A stretch of 40,529 nucleotides of DNA, taken from Citrobacter sp. wls619 (GTDB taxonomy: Bacteria > Pseudomonadota > Gammaproteobacteria > Enterobacterales > Enterobacteriaceae). Below are positions 30,178-40,468 of the stretch, in pieces (within the stretch, counting starts at the first letter, position 1; each line of letters opens with the position of its first letter). Under the pieces are notes generated by a model. That model had not been told where the DNA came from. It worked only from the letters and a program-made list of their open reading frames with translations, and ran no database searches. The DNA lies in NCBI RefSeq assembly GCF_005281345.1, contig NZ_SZXJ01000079.1, forward strand, positions 367 through 40,895. Reading direction: 5' to 3'. The translations under genes were made by a program, and so were the position numbers.

Positions 30178-31755
30178 CTAATCAGCCTGGCCTCCCTTCA
30201 AAGACGACTTCTGCTCTTTCTTCTGCGTCGAAAATAGCAGAGAAGGGGAGTGTGACAGATAGCTTGATGAGGTCTGAGACAGGAATGCCGCCAGCGGAAA
30301 CTTCTCTTCGCCTAACAGTTCTGCGGGCGATACCGCCGGGTAATCCTGCGCCAGTTGCTGTGTTTCAATTGCCTGCTTTTCTTTCTCTTGCAGGTATCCC
30401 ACCAGGCTTATCTGATACTTACGGATATTTTCCACATAGGCGTAGGCTTCGTGACCGCGTGCATAGCCATAGGTCAGCTTGTTGTAATACGGTTTTTGAC
30501 TGAGCAGCGGCAGACGTTGTTTTACATCGGACCAACTGTTCGGGTTGCCTTTGGTTTTTACCGTCAGCGCCCGCGCATCCAGCATATGTGCGTAGCCCAT
30601 ATTGTAAGCGGCGAGCGCAAACCAGATACGTTCTCCTTCGGGCACGGTATCAGGCACTTTGCGCATCATGTCCTGCAAATATCGCGCGCCGCCGCTGATG
30701 CTCTGTTCGGCATCGGTACGATCAGTGAGCCCAAGGCTCTGGGCAGTATTTTTGGTTAGCATCATCAGACCGCGTACGCCGGTCGGGGAGGTGGCCTGCG
30801 CGTCCCAGTGTGATTCCTGGTAAGAGATTGCCGCGAGCAGTCTCCAGTCTATTTCCTGCGCATATTTCTCAAAAAGTGGCTTCAGATCCGGTAATACGCT
30901 ATCAACCGCACGCAGGAAGGTGCGGGTATCAACATAGTCAAAATCATCGCCATGCCCAAGGTACTTTTCTTCCAACCGCGCAAGCGAGCCGTCTTCATTC
31001 ATGGTATTGAAGAAATCCAGCAGGGCAGCGGACAGCGTATTGTCATCGTCCAGACGGCTGAACCAGGTCACTGGCTGTTCGTCGGAGACATCCAGCGCGA
31101 CGGCCAGCTCAGGGTGTACACGCTGGTACAGGCTGATGGCGACGGAATCGGCAATGGTGTAATCCAGCTTACCGGCGATGACATCATCAAGCAGTTCAGT
31201 GGTGCCCTTTTTCTCATCAACTTTCCAGCTCAGGTCCGGGTATTTTTTTTCTTTTAACTGCTGGAGGTCATTTATCACCACGTGTCCCGGGGCGATGGTC
31301 AGCTGATTTTCGTTCACGCTGGCAAGGCTGCGAGGGCGATATTGCCCAACCCGATACACCAGTTGTTGCGATACGGAATAGTAGGTCGGACCCGGCTGAT
31401 AATTTTTAACGCGCTCGCTGTTATACACCAGACCTGCGGCTAGCAGATCGGCATTCCCGTTATCCAGGTCGTCAAAAAGCTGGCTGATGTTCTGGCGTAC
31501 GGTGATTTTCAGCTTCACACCCAGGTAGTTGGCGAAGGCTTTGGTCAGTTCGTAATCCAGGCCGAACTTTTTCCCATTAAGCGTGGCGTAAGTGAGCGGG
31601 GAGTCGATGGTACTGACGCGCAGCTCTCCCCGCGACTGAATGGCGGCGATACGATTGTCGGCTTTACCGAACCAGGGGATAGATGGCCAGAGGGCCGCTG
31701 CCAACAGCAGCGTCAAAATACCGATGAACAGATAATTAATCTTTAATTTTTTCAA
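30178..31755 (-). CDS. mltF: Membrane-bound lytic murein transglycosylase F
   Basis: Outer-membrane-associated enzyme that cleaves glycan strands of peptidoglycan to 1,6-anhydromuropeptides. It has 525 residues against 518 in E. coli. An N-terminal signal segment (about 8-24) is followed by a periplasmic solute-binding-like regulatory domain (about 40-265) and an SLT family 1 catalytic domain (about 290-470) with Glu in [12 protein letters not shown] and later [13 protein letters not shown]. The start is TTG, weakly preceded by AGAG. The C-terminus is extended and Ser/Gln-rich. It is divergent from purL. Confidence 0.96.
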   Translation of the reverse strand: MKKLKINYLFIGILTLLLAAALWPSIPWFGKADNRIAAIQSRGELRVSTIDSPLTYATLNGKKFGLDYELTKAFANYLGVKLKITVRQNISQLFDDLDNGNADLLAAGLVYNSERVKNYQPGPTYYSVSQQLVYRVGQYRPRSLASVNENQLTIAPGHVVINDLQQLKEKKYPDLSWKVDEKKGTTELLDDVIAGKLDYTIADSVAISLYQRVHPELAVALDVSDEQPVTWFSRLDDDNTLSAALLDFFNTMNEDGSLARLEEKYLGHGDDFDYVDTRTFLRAVDSVLPDLKPLFEKYAQEIDWRLLAAISYQESHWDAQATSPTGVRGLMMLTKNTAQSLGLTDRTDAEQSISGGARYLQDMMRKVPDTVPEGERIWFALAAYNMGYAHMLDARALTVKTKGNPNSWSDVKQRLPLLSQKPYYNKLTYGYARGHEAYAYVENIRKYQISLVGYLQEKEKQAIETQQLAQDYPAVSPAELLGEEKFPLAAFLSQTSSSYLSHSPSLLFSTQKKEQKSSLKGGQAD

Positions 31756-31920
31756 TTAGTTAATTCTCTGAATCGTACGTTGTCTCTGCGTGCTGTGGTG
31801 TTGATTAAGAAGTGAATTAGTCATTAATGAGCGGCATTTTGCTTAAACTTGCGTCAGTTGGCAACTTATTCAGAAACCAGACCGCATTTGATGATAAGAC
31901 AAGGTCGTGATTTTATTTCG

Positions 31921-31936
31921 ACGCAAACGGTTTCGT
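31921..31936. promoter_or_regulatory. PurR operator of purL
   Basis: ACGCAAACGGTTTCGT fits the PurR consensus palindrome. It overlaps the -35 of the purL promoter and so represses when hypoxanthine or guanine is plentiful. Confidence 0.95.
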
Positions 31937-31959
31937 CGGCGCGGTAGATTCTTTATAAT
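31931..31959 (+). promoter_or_regulatory. purL promoter
   Basis: The -35 is TTTCGT (31931-31936), inside the PurR operator, and the -10 is TATAAT (31954-31959), with a 17-base spacer. A start near 31966 leaves a leader of about 47 bases. Confidence 0.85.
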
Positions 31960-32012
31960 GACGCCCGTTTCCCCCACTTGGGCACACCGAAAGCTTAGAA
32001 GACGAGAGACTT

Positions 32013-35000
32013 ATGATGGAAATTCTGCGTGGTTCACCTGCACTGTCTGCATTCCGTATTAACAAACTGCTGGCACGTTTTCAGGCTGCCAACCTCCAGG
32101 TCCACAACATTTACGCCGAGTACGTCCATTTTGCCGATCTGAATGCACCATTGAATGAGGATGAGCGCGCGCAACTTGCTCGTCTGCTGAAATATGGTCC
32201 TGCTCTTCACAGTCATGCCCCTGAAGGCAAACTGCTGCTGGTCACGCCTCGCCCGGGTACCATCTCCCCGTGGTCTTCTAAAGCGACTGATATTGCCCAT
32301 AACTGCGGCCTGCAACAGATTAGCCGCCTGGAACGTGGCATTGCCTGGTATGTTGAGGCTTCCACGCTGACTGCGGAGCAGTGGCTGACGGTTGCCGATA
32401 TTCTGCATGACCGCATGATGGAAACGGTTTTCTCTGCGCTGAGCGATGCTGAAAAACTGTTTGTTCATCACCAGCCTGCGCCGGTTTCCAGCGTTGACCT
32501 GCTGGGTGAAGGACGCCAGGCGTTAATTGACGCTAACCTGCGTCTGGGGCTGGCGCTGGCAGAGGATGAAATCGACTATCTGCAAGATGCGTTCACCAAA
32601 CTGGGACGCAACCCGAACGATATCGAACTGTACATGTTTGCACAGGCCAACTCCGAGCACTGCCGCCATAAAATTTTTAATGCCGACTGGGTGATCGACG
32701 GTAAGCAGCAGCCGAAATCGCTGTTCAAGATGATCAAAAACACCTTCGAAACCACACCAGATCACGTCCTGTCTGCCTATAAAGATAACGCAGCAGTGAT
32801 GGAAGGCTCTGAAGTGGGTCGCTACTTTGCTGACCACCAGACCGGCCGCTACGATTTCCATCAGGAACCTGCACATATCCTGATGAAGGTTGAAACCCAT
32901 AACCACCCGACGGCGATCTCGCCGTGGCCGGGCGCTGCAACAGGTTCTGGCGGTGAAATTCGTGATGAAGGCGCAACCGGGCGCGGTGCGAAACCGAAAG
33001 CCGGGCTGGTGGGTTTCTCTGTCTCTAACCTGCGTATCCCGGGCTTTGAACAGCCGTGGGAAGAAGATTTTGGCAAGCCGGACCGCATTGTCACCGCACT
33101 GGATATCATGACCGAAGGCCCGCTGGGTGGTGCTGCGTTTAACAACGAATTTGGTCGTCCTGCGCTGACGGGCTACTTCCGCACCTATGAAGAGAAAGTG
33201 AACAGCCACAACGGTGAAGAGCTGCGCGGTTACCACAAACCGATCATGCTGGCGGGTGGGATCGGCAATATCCGTGAAGATCACGTGCAGAAAGGCGAGA
33301 TCGTGGTGGGTGCTAAGCTGATCGTCCTCGGTGGTCCGGCGATGAACATCGGCCTGGGCGGTGGTGCGGCATCATCTATGGCTTCCGGCCAGTCTGATGC
33401 CGATCTTGATTTCGCTTCCGTACAGCGCGACAACCCGGAAATGGAGCGTCGCTGCCAGGAAGTTATCGACCGTTGCTGGCAGATGGGGGACGCTAACCCG
33501 ATCCTGTTCATCCACGATGTTGGCGCGGGTGGCCTGTCGAATGCCATGCCAGAGCTGGTCAGTGACGGCGGACGCGGCGGCAAATTCCAGTTGCGCGATA
33601 TCCTGAGTGATGAACCGGGTATGAGCCCGCTGGAAATCTGGTGTAACGAATCTCAGGAGCGCTATGTGCTGGCGGTGGCCGCCGACCAGCTGCCGCTGTT
33701 TGACGAACTGTGTAAGCGCGAGCGCGCACCCTATGCGGTGATTGGTGAAGCCACCGAAGAACAGCACCTGACTCTGAGCGATAGCCACTTCGACAACCAG
33801 CCGATTGACATGCCGCTGGACGTTCTGCTGGGTAAAACGCCGAAAATGACCCGCGACGTACAAACGCTGAAAGCCAAAGGCGAGCAGCTTGCACGTGAGC
33901 ATATTACGATTGCTGACGCGGTAAACCGCGTGCTGCACCTGCCGACTGTGGCAGAGAAAACCTTCCTCGTGACCATCGGCGACCGTACTGTCACCGGGAT
34001 GGTGGCGCGTGACCAGATGGTGGGTCCGTGGCAGATCCCGGTAGCGAACTGTGCGGTCACTACCGCCAGTCTGGATAGCTACTATGGTGAAGCGATGTCC
34101 ATCGGTGAACGCGCCCCTGTCGCGCTGCTGGACTTCTCCGCCTCTGCGCGTCTGGCCGTCGGTGAAGCGCTAACCAATATTGCGGCCACGCAGATTGGCG
34201 ATATCAAACGTATCAAATTGTCAGCAAACTGGATGGCGGCTGCTGGCCATCCCGGTGAAGATGCCGGGCTGTACGAAGCGGTACAAGCCGTCGGGGAAGA
34301 GTTATGTCCGGCGCTTGGCCTGACTATCCCGGTGGGTAAAGACTCCATGTCGATGAAAACCCGCTGGCAGGAAGGTAACGAGCAGCGTGAAATGACCTCC
34401 CCGCTGTCGCTGGTGATCACCGCCTTTGCTCGCGTTGAAGACGTGCGTCATACAATCACGCCGCAACTGTCTACTGAAGACAATGCGCTGTTGCTGATTG
34501 ATCTTGGCCTTGGCCACAATGCGCTGGGCGCGACATCGCTGGCACAGGTATACCGTCAACTGGGCGACAAACCTGCCGATGTGCGCGATGTAACGCAGTT
34601 GAAAGGCTTCTACGACGCCATTCAGGCGTTGGTCGCACAACGTAAGCTGCTGGCTTACCATGACCGCTCCGACGGCGGTCTGCTGGTTACGCTGGCAGAA
34701 ATGGCCTTTACCGGTCACTGCGGCGTTGAAGCAGATATCGGTGCTCTGGGCGATGATCATCTGGCGGCGCTGTTTAATGAAGAGCTGGGCGCTGTCATTC
34801 AGATTCGCGCTGCTGACCGTGACGCGGTAGAAGCGATTCTGGCGGCGAACGGTCTGGCTGATTGCGTACATTATCTCGGCCAGGCGGTAGCCGGCGATCG
34901 TTTCACCCTGACCGCTCAAGGTCAGCCGGTGTTTAGCGAAAGCCGTACTACCCTGCGTATGTGGTGGGCGGAAACAACCTGGCAGATGCAGCGTCTGCGC

Positions 35001-35900
35001 GACAACCCGGAATGTGCCGATCAGGAACACAACGCTAAAACCAACGATGCCGATCCTGGTCTCAACGTTAAACTGTCGTTTGATATCAACGAAGATATTG
35101 CGGCTCCGTATATCGCTACCGGTGCGCGTCCAAAAGTTGCCGTGCTACGCGAACAGGGCGTTAACTCCCACGTAGAAATGGCGGCAGCTTTCCACCGTGC
35201 GGGTTTTGACGCTATCGACGTGCATATGAGCGATCTGCTGGGCGGTCGTATTGGTCTGGGTAACTTCCAGGCGCTGGTGGCCTGTGGTGGCTTCTCTTAC
35301 GGTGATGTGCTTGGGGCAGGGGAAGGTTGGGCGAAGTCGATTCTGTTCAACAATCGGGTACGTGATGAGTTCGAAACCTTCTTCCATCGCCCGCAAACGC
35401 TGGCACTCGGCGTGTGTAACGGTTGTCAGATGATGTCTAACCTGCGCGAGCTGATCCCAGGAAGCGACCTGTGGCCACGCTTTGTGCGTAACCACTCCGA
35501 TCGCTTTGAAGCGCGTTTCAGCCTGGTCGAAGTGACACAAAGCCCGTCTCTGCTGCTGCAGGGTATGGTGGGGTCACAGATGCCAATCGCGGTTTCTCAC
35601 GGCGAAGGTCGCGTAGAAGTGCGTGACGATGCGCATTTGGCAGGGCTGGAGAGCAAAGGGCTGGTGGCGCTGCGCTACGTTGATAACTTCGGTAAGGTGA
35701 CCGAAACCTATCCGGCTAACCCGAACGGTTCTCCAAACGGTATCACTGCGGTTACCACCGAAAATGGTCGCGTCACTATTATGATGCCGCACCCGGAGCG
35801 CGTGTTCCGTACCGTGAGCAACTCCTGGCACCCGGAAAACTGGGGCGAGGATAGCCCGTGGATGCGCATCTTCCGTAATGCGCGTAAACAGCTAGGTTAA
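32013..35900 (+). CDS. purL: Phosphoribosylformylglycinamidine synthase
   Basis: Large single-chain FGAM synthase of purine synthesis. It converts FGAR, glutamine and ATP to FGAM. The 1295 residues equal the E. coli length. Layout is an N-terminal PurS-like part (about 1-140), a linker, two AIRS-like ATP-binding halves (about 220-1000; for example [20 protein letters not shown] and [10 protein letters not shown]) and a C-terminal glutaminase (about 1035-1295) with GVCNGCQMM carrying the catalytic Cys and MMPHPERVF carrying the His and Glu. A PurR operator lies in its promoter, and a clear terminator follows. Confidence 0.98.
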   Translation: MMEILRGSPALSAFRINKLLARFQAANLQVHNIYAEYVHFADLNAPLNEDERAQLARLLKYGPALHSHAPEGKLLLVTPRPGTISPWSSKATDIAHNCGLQQISRLERGIAWYVEASTLTAEQWLTVADILHDRMMETVFSALSDAEKLFVHHQPAPVSSVDLLGEGRQALIDANLRLGLALAEDEIDYLQDAFTKLGRNPNDIELYMFAQANSEHCRHKIFNADWVIDGKQQPKSLFKMIKNTFETTPDHVLSAYKDNAAVMEGSEVGRYFADHQTGRYDFHQEPAHILMKVETHNHPTAISPWPGAATGSGGEIRDEGATGRGAKPKAGLVGFSVSNLRIPGFEQPWEEDFGKPDRIVTALDIMTEGPLGGAAFNNEFGRPALTGYFRTYEEKVNSHNGEELRGYHKPIMLAGGIGNIREDHVQKGEIVVGAKLIVLGGPAMNIGLGGGAASSMASGQSDADLDFASVQRDNPEMERRCQEVIDRCWQMGDANPILFIHDVGAGGLSNAMPELVSDGGRGGKFQLRDILSDEPGMSPLEIWCNESQERYVLAVAADQLPLFDELCKRERAPYAVIGEATEEQHLTLSDSHFDNQPIDMPLDVLLGKTPKMTRDVQTLKAKGEQLAREHITIADAVNRVLHLPTVAEKTFLVTIGDRTVTGMVARDQMVGPWQIPVANCAVTTASLDSYYGEAMSIGERAPVALLDFSASARLAVGEALTNIAATQIGDIKRIKLSANWMAAAGHPGEDAGLYEAVQAVGEELCPALGLTIPVGKDSMSMKTRWQEGNEQREMTSPLSLVITAFARVEDVRHTITPQLSTEDNALLLIDLGLGHNALGATSLAQVYRQLGDKPADVRDVTQLKGFYDAIQALVAQRKLLAYHDRSDGGLLVTLAEMAFTGHCGVEADIGALGDDHLAALFNEELGAVIQIRAADRDAVEAILAANGLADCVHYLGQAVAGDRFTLTAQGQPVFSESRTTLRMWWAETTWQMQRLRDNPECADQEHNAKTNDADPGLNVKLSFDINEDIAAPYIATGARPKVAVLREQGVNSHVEMAAAFHRAGFDAIDVHMSDLLGGRIGLGNFQALVACGGFSYGDVLGAGEGWAKSILFNNRVRDEFETFFHRPQTLALGVCNGCQMMSNLRELIPGSDLWPRFVRNHSDRFEARFSLVEVTQSPSLLLQGMVGSQMPIAVSHGEGRVEVRDDAHLAGLESKGLVALRYVDNFGKVTETYPANPNGSPNGITAVTTENGRVTIMMPHPERVFRTVSNSWHPENWGEDSPWMRIFRNARKQLG

Positions 35901-35917
35901 TCTGGTCAAACATCATG

Positions 35918-35941
35918 AAGCCCCTCTTGAGGGGCTTTTTT
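35918..35941 (+). terminator. purL terminator
   Basis: A stem of AAGCCCCTC with GAGGGGCTT (effective loop of four) is followed by a run of T. It starts 18 bases after the purL stop. Confidence 0.92.
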
Positions 35942-35962
35942 GTCGCCAGGATACAGAGCGAC

Positions 35963-36039
35963 AGATGGCGCTGCGCTTATCAGACCTACGGGGAAGAGCA
36001 CTTGTAGGCCGGATAAGGCGTTTACGCCGTCATCCGGCA
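35963..36039. repeat. BIME: two inverted REP units downstream of purL
   Basis: The first unit (35963-35989, begins GATGGCGCTGCGC) and a second inverted unit (36003-36039, begins TTGTAGGCCGGATAAGG) are followed by a short third similarity near 36046-36060 (CCGGCGCTTATGCCG). The unit separates purL from the glmY control region. Confidence 0.9.
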
Positions 36040-36071
36040 ATAAACCCGGCGCTTATGCCGCAAAATTAAAG

Positions 36072-36089
36072 TGTCGGGAAATCCCGACA
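36072..36089. promoter_or_regulatory. GlrR binding site 1
   Basis: TGTC-N10-GACA, an exact match to the GlrR activator motif, is also a longer palindrome (TGTCGGGA/TCCCGACA). It lies about 220 bases before the glmY start, a distance typical for sigma-54 enhancers. Confidence 0.88.
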
Positions 36090-36104
36090 TTGGTAGGGTT
36101 GACT

Positions 36105-36122
36105 TGTCGCTAAAAAGAGACA
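36105..36122. promoter_or_regulatory. GlrR binding site 2
   Basis: A second exact TGTC-N10-GACA, centred 33 bases after site 1, about three helical turns. Confidence 0.87.
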
Positions 36123-36124
36123 CT

Positions 36125-36137
36125 TAATGTTTTGATT
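36125..36137. promoter_or_regulatory. Candidate IHF site upstream of glmY
   Basis: On the reverse strand it fits the IHF core WATCAA-N4-TTR. It lies between GlrR sites 2 and 3, where DNA bending would bring the activator to the sigma-54 polymerase. IHF is required for glmY in E. coli. Confidence 0.5.
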
Positions 36138-36167
36138 TATAATGATTTTGTTTTTAAGTGCTGCGAG

Positions 36168-36185
36168 TGTTGCTGATTAGCGACA
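36168..36185. promoter_or_regulatory. GlrR binding site 3 (one mismatch)
   Basis: TGTT-N10-GACA keeps spacing and seven of eight positions of the GlrR motif, centred 63 bases after site 2. E. coli glmY also has three GlrR sites. Confidence 0.78.
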
Positions 36186-36273
36186 GAATGAACAAAAAAC
36201 ACCCAACCCTTATTTTTACACAATTATTCATATTTCTTATATTTATCATTGTGTTAATAAAGTGTTTTGAATA

Positions 36274-36294
36274 TTGGCACAGATGCTGCATAAT
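36274..36294 (+). promoter_or_regulatory. Overlapping sigma-54 and sigma-70 promoters of glmY
   Basis: TTGGCAC at -24 and TGCA at -12, with GG-N10-GC spacing, form a sigma-54 promoter. CATAAT (36289-36294) overlaps it as a sigma-70 -10. Both give a start at 36301-36302. This double arrangement is known for glmY in E. coli and Salmonella relatives. Confidence 0.9.
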
Positions 36295-36301
36295 ATTAAC
36301 C

Positions 36302-36486
36302 AGTGGCTCATTCACCTTCTTATGTCAGCCCCTTCGGGACGTGCTACATAAACTTCGAATGACGCACAACAAGGTGCCTGCCGTCCAACATCTGATATTA
36401 GCGAAGCTCATATCAACCTTCGGGCGAAACGTCGAGTTAGGCACCGCCTTATTCCATAACAAAGCCGGGTTAATCCCGGCTTTGTT
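36302..36486 (+). ncRNA. glmY: Small RNA GlmY
   Basis: Regulatory RNA of about 185 bases. It sequesters the adaptor RapZ when glucosamine 6-phosphate is low, so that its homologue GlmZ is spared and can activate glmS translation. I recognise it from the E. coli sequence: it begins AGTGGCTCATTCACC, and contains GTCAGCCCCTTCGGGACGTG, a central domain with TCAACCTTCGGGCGAA, and a 3' terminator. It lies between purL and glrK as in other enterobacteria, with the GlrR sites and sigma-54 promoter directly upstream. An open frame runs through it into glrK but has no coding support. Confidence 0.95.
36458..36486 (+). terminator. GlmY terminator
   Basis: A 12-bp perfect stem AACAAAGCCGGG/CCCGGCTTTGTT with loop TTAAT; the T-rich tail is short. 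It forms the 3' end of GlmY, with limited read-through into glrK likely. Confidence 0.9.
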
Positions 36487-36544
36487 GTATCTGACGTTCC
36501 CCTCAGTTAGCATCGTCTTATTCCCGTCCATTGAGAGTAACGCC

Positions 36545-37975
36545 TTGAAGCGCTGGTCTGTTTTCCCTCGATCCTTACGTCAGCTGGTGACACTGGCATT
36601 TTTGCTGATCTTGCTCCCTTTGCTTGTACTGGCCTGGCAAGCGTGGCAGAGCCTGAACGCCCTGAGCGCGCAGGCGGCGCTGACGAACAGAACCACGCTC
36701 ATTGATGCCCGACGCAGCGAGGCAATGACCAACGCCGCGCTGGAGATGGAGCGTAGCTACCGACAGTACTGTGTGCTGGATGATCCGACGCTGGCAAAGG
36801 TTTACCAGAGCCAGCGTAAACGTTATAGCGACATGCTGGACGCGCATGCAGGCGTGTTACCGGACAACAAGCTCTACCAGGCGTTGCGGCAGGATCTTAA
36901 CGATCTCGCCCAACTGCAGTGTAATAACAGTGGTCCTGACAGCCAGGCGGCAGCCCGTCTGGAAGCCTTCGCTAATGCGAATACCGACATGGTGCAGGCT
37001 ACACGTACCGTGGTCTTCTCGCGTGGTCAGCAGTTACAACAAGAAATTGCCGAACGTGGTCAGTTCTTCGGCTGGCAGGCGCTGGTGCTATTTCTCGTGA
37101 GTCTGGCGATGGTACTGCTGTTTACCCGTATGATTATCGGCCCGGTGAAGGGGATTGAACGGATGATTAACCGTCTGGGAGAAGGCCGCTCACTGGGCGA
37201 TAGCGTATTGTTTACAGGCCCCCGGGAACTGCGTTCCGTTGGCCAGCGCATAATCTGGTTGAGCGAGCGCCTTTCCTGGCTTGAGTCACAGCGGCATCAG
37301 TTTTTACGCCATCTCTCCCATGAACTGAAAACGCCGCTGGCCAGCATGCGTGAAGGCACAGAGTTGCTGGCCGATGAGGTCGTTGGGCCGCTTACTCCCG
37401 AGCAAAAAGAGGTGGTCGGTATTCTGGATGACAGCAGCCGTAATCTGCAAAAGCTGATTGAGCAATTGCTTGATTACAACCGCAAGCTGGCGGATGACGA
37501 AGTAGAACTTGAGCGCGTTGAAATCGCGCCGTTGGTGGAAAGTGTTGTTTCAGCACATAGCCTGCCCGCTCGCGCCAAAATGATACATACTGATGTTGCG
37601 CTGGCGGCGAACGCTTGTCTGGCCGAACCCATGCTGTTAATGAGCGTGCTGGACAATCTTTATTCCAATGCGGTGCACTATGGCGCTGAATCCGGTAACA
37701 TTTGGGTCCGCAGCAGTTTGCATGGCTCGACGGTATACATTGATGTCATAAATACCGGCACACCGATTCCAGAAGCAGAACAGGCGATGATCTTCGAACC
37801 TTTTTTCCAGGGCAGCCATCAGCGAAAAGGGGCAGTCAAAGGAAGCGGGTTGGGACTGAGTATCGCCAGAGACTGTATCCGCCGTATGCGGGGAAAACTG
37901 TATCTGGTTGATGAGCATGCGCAAAGCGTTTGTTTCCGCATAGAACTGCCGCTATCTGCATCGAAAAACCACTAA
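36545..37975 (+). CDS. glrK: Two-component sensor histidine kinase GlrK (QseE)
   Basis: Inner-membrane kinase that phosphorylates GlrR, reported to respond to envelope signals. Start chosen at the TTG at 36545, seven bases after GAGAG, giving 476 residues beginning LKRWSVFPRSLRQL as in E. coli; the frame is open 129 codons further, but that part is the glmY gene. Two transmembrane segments (about 14-34 and 178-197) flank a periplasmic helical sensor. A HAMP domain, a HisKA domain with HLSHELKTPLASM (phospho-His near 258) and an ATPase domain with N, GTPIP and GSGLGLSIA boxes follow. It heads glrK-qseG-glrR. Confidence 0.94.
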   Translation: MKRWSVFPRSLRQLVTLAFLLILLPLLVLAWQAWQSLNALSAQAALTNRTTLIDARRSEAMTNAALEMERSYRQYCVLDDPTLAKVYQSQRKRYSDMLDAHAGVLPDNKLYQALRQDLNDLAQLQCNNSGPDSQAAARLEAFANANTDMVQATRTVVFSRGQQLQQEIAERGQFFGWQALVLFLVSLAMVLLFTRMIIGPVKGIERMINRLGEGRSLGDSVLFTGPRELRSVGQRIIWLSERLSWLESQRHQFLRHLSHELKTPLASMREGTELLADEVVGPLTPEQKEVVGILDDSSRNLQKLIEQLLDYNRKLADDEVELERVEIAPLVESVVSAHSLPARAKMIHTDVALAANACLAEPMLLMSVLDNLYSNAVHYGAESGNIWVRSSLHGSTVYIDVINTGTPIPEAEQAMIFEPFFQGSHQRKGAVKGSGLGLSIARDCIRRMRGKLYLVDEHAQSVCFRIELPLSASKNH

Positions 37976-37976
37976 A

Positions 37977-38717
37977 ATGAACCTAAGTCTGGTGAGTATG
38001 CCACACGTTGTTGCCCGAATGCTTAAACGAGATTTTATTCGCCGCGTCTTACTCGCAAGTCTGCCATGCCTGGCGCTGGTCGGCTGCGTTCCCAACGCGG
38101 TGAATCACATTATCGGCGATCCTTCGCAGGAGAAAATCCCGCCGCATCAACTCGCTGATTACCTTGCCACCGAATGCACGGATATCTGGTCGCTGTCGGG
38201 CCAGTCTACAGATTCCAACCCGCTCTACTGGCTGCGGACCATGGATTGTGCCGAGCGCCTGATGCCTGTTCAGGCACGCAGTGAAGCCAGTAGCCAACTC
38301 ACGGATACCTGGCAGGGCGCTTTTAAGCGCGGGATACTGCTTGATGGCGCCCACATTACACCGCCTGAAAGGCGTGAAATAATGGCCCGTCTGGATGCGC
38401 TAAGCCCGCAAATTCCGGCCCAGGTCCGTCCGCTTTATCAGGTCTGGCGCAGTAGTCAAACGCTGCAGTTACAGCTTGCAGAAGAACGTATGCGCTACAG
38501 TAAACTTCAACAGTCATCCGACAGCGATCTTGACGCGCTGCGCCAACAGCAACAGCATTTGCAGAGCCAGCTCGATCTCACCACCCGTAAGCTGGAAAAC
38601 CTGACCGATATTGAACGACAGCTGTCCACCCGTAAACCTGCCGGCAGCTACAATCCCGATGCGTTGCACGGTACTGATAAACTCACGACGCCTGATGATG
38701 GGGAGGTCACGCCATGA
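37977..38717 (+). CDS. qseG: QseG (YfhG) outer-membrane lipoprotein of the GlrKR system
   Basis: Lipoprotein encoded between the kinase and the regulator. In E. coli QseG interacts with the kinase QseE/GlrK. The 246-residue reading begins two bases after glrK; the lipobox is LVGC with Cys37. Two later starts (ATG at 37998 and at 38019) would give shorter signal peptides of 29 or 22 residues, and the last is the most usual size, so the start is uncertain. The C-terminal half is a coiled coil (about 155-215, QLQLAEERMRYSKLQQ and repeated LRQQQQHLQSQLDL). It overlaps glrR by four bases. Confidence 0.9.
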   Translation: MNLSLVSMPHVVARMLKRDFIRRVLLASLPCLALVGCVPNAVNHIIGDPSQEKIPPHQLADYLATECTDIWSLSGQSTDSNPLYWLRTMDCAERLMPVQARSEASSQLTDTWQGAFKRGILLDGAHITPPERREIMARLDALSPQIPAQVRPLYQVWRSSQTLQLQLAEERMRYSKLQQSSDSDLDALRQQQQHLQSQLDLTTRKLENLTDIERQLSTRKPAGSYNPDALHGTDKLTTPDDGEVTP

Positions 38718-40051
38718 TAAGCCGCAAGCCCGCGCATCTGCTGCTGGTGGATGACGATCCAGGGCTGTTGAAATTGCTCGGTATGCGACTGACCAGCGAA
38801 GGTTACAGCGTCGTAACCGCAGAAAGTGGGCAGGAAGGGTTGCGGGTACTGAATCGTGAAAAAGTGGATCTGGTCATTAGCGACCTGCGCATGGATGAAA
38901 TGGACGGCATGCAGCTGTTCACTGAAATCCAGAAAGTGCAGCCGGGGATGCCGGTCATTATCCTGACCGCGCACGGCTCCATTCCTGATGCTGTCGCGGC
39001 AACGCAGCAAGGGGTTTTCAGCTTTCTCACCAAGCCGGTCGATAAAGACGCGCTCTACAAAGCGATTGACGGTGCGCTGGAACAGTCCGCGCCTGCTACT
39101 GATGACAGCTGGCGTGAATCAATTGTTACCCGTAGCCCGTTAATGCTGCGTTTGTTAGAACAGGCGCGGATGGTTGCGCAATCGGATGTCAGCGTGCTGA
39201 TCAACGGCCAAAGCGGCACCGGGAAAGAGGTGTTTGCCCAGGCGATTCACAACGCCAGCCCGCGCAGCCACAAGCCTTTTATCGCCATAAACTGCGGGGC
39301 GTTGCCGGAACAACTGCTGGAATCAGAGCTTTTTGGTCATGCGCGCGGTGCCTTTACCGGAGCGGTGAGTAATCGTGAAGGCTTGTTTCAGGCAGCAGAA
39401 GGCGGGACGTTATTTCTCGACGAAATAGGCGACATGCCCGCGCCGCTGCAGGTTAAATTACTGCGCGTATTGCAGGAGCGAAAAGTTCGTCCGCTCGGAA
39501 GCAATCGCGATATCGACATTGATGTGCGGATTGTGTCTGCAACGCATCGCGACCTGCCTAAAGCCATGGCGCGGGGCGAATTTCGTGAGGATCTCTATTA
39601 CCGTCTCAACGTGGTGAGTCTGAAGATCCCGGCGCTGGCCGAGCGAACAGAAGATATACCACTGCTGGCAAACCATCTGCTGCGTCAGTCAGCCGAACGG
39701 CACAAACCGTTTGTCCGCGCTTTTTCGACTGATGCGATGAAACGTTTAATGACCGCCAGTTGGCCGGGCAACGTGCGTCAGTTGGTCAACGTGATTGAAC
39801 AGTGCGTGGCGTTAACCTCTTCGCCGGTGATCAGTGACGCGCTGGTGGAGCAGGCGCTGGAAGGTGAAAATACGGCGCTGCCGACGTTTGTTGAAGCGCG
39901 CAATCAGTTTGAGCTCAACTACTTGCGTAAGCTGCTGCAAATTACCAAAGGTAATGTTACCCATGCTGCACGAATGGCGGGACGCAATCGCACAGAATTC
40001 TACAAGTTGCTCTCTCGTCATGAACTTGATGCAAACGATTTCAAAGAATAA
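38714..40051 (+). CDS. glrR: Sigma-54-dependent response regulator GlrR (QseF)
   Basis: Enhancer-binding activator of glmY. The 445 residues have a receiver domain (about 5-120) with acid triad Asp13-15 and phospho-Asp57 in VISDLRMDEMDG. An AAA+ domain (about 135-370) follows, with Walker A GQSGTGKEVFAQ, the sigma-54 contact loop GAFTGA and Walker B GTLFLDEIGDM. A C-terminal Fis-type helix-turn-helix (about 405-445, GNVTHAARMAGRNRTEFYKLL) ends it. Its TGTC-N10-GACA sites are in front of glmY in the same window. It overlaps qseG (ATGA), and glnB starts 60 bases later without a visible terminator. Confidence 0.96.
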   Translation: MISRKPAHLLLVDDDPGLLKLLGMRLTSEGYSVVTAESGQEGLRVLNREKVDLVISDLRMDEMDGMQLFTEIQKVQPGMPVIILTAHGSIPDAVAATQQGVFSFLTKPVDKDALYKAIDGALEQSAPATDDSWRESIVTRSPLMLRLLEQARMVAQSDVSVLINGQSGTGKEVFAQAIHNASPRSHKPFIAINCGALPEQLLESELFGHARGAFTGAVSNREGLFQAAEGGTLFLDEIGDMPAPLQVKLLRVLQERKVRPLGSNRDIDIDVRIVSATHRDLPKAMARGEFREDLYYRLNVVSLKIPALAERTEDIPLLANHLLRQSAERHKPFVRAFSTDAMKRLMTASWPGNVRQLVNVIEQCVALTSSPVISDALVEQALEGENTALPTFVEARNQFELNYLRKLLQITKGNVTHAARMAGRNRTEFYKLLSRHELDANDFKE

Positions 40052-40069
40052 ATCTGCGGATTATGTTAG

Positions 40070-40450
<381 letters not shown>

Positions 40451-40468
40451 GCCGCGCCGTTAATTTGA

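Noticed and set aside
36158-36544. 129-codon open extension upstream of glrK
   Set aside because: It coincides with the glmY promoter and sRNA, has no ribosome site at its start, and the GlrK family begins at the TTG at 36545.
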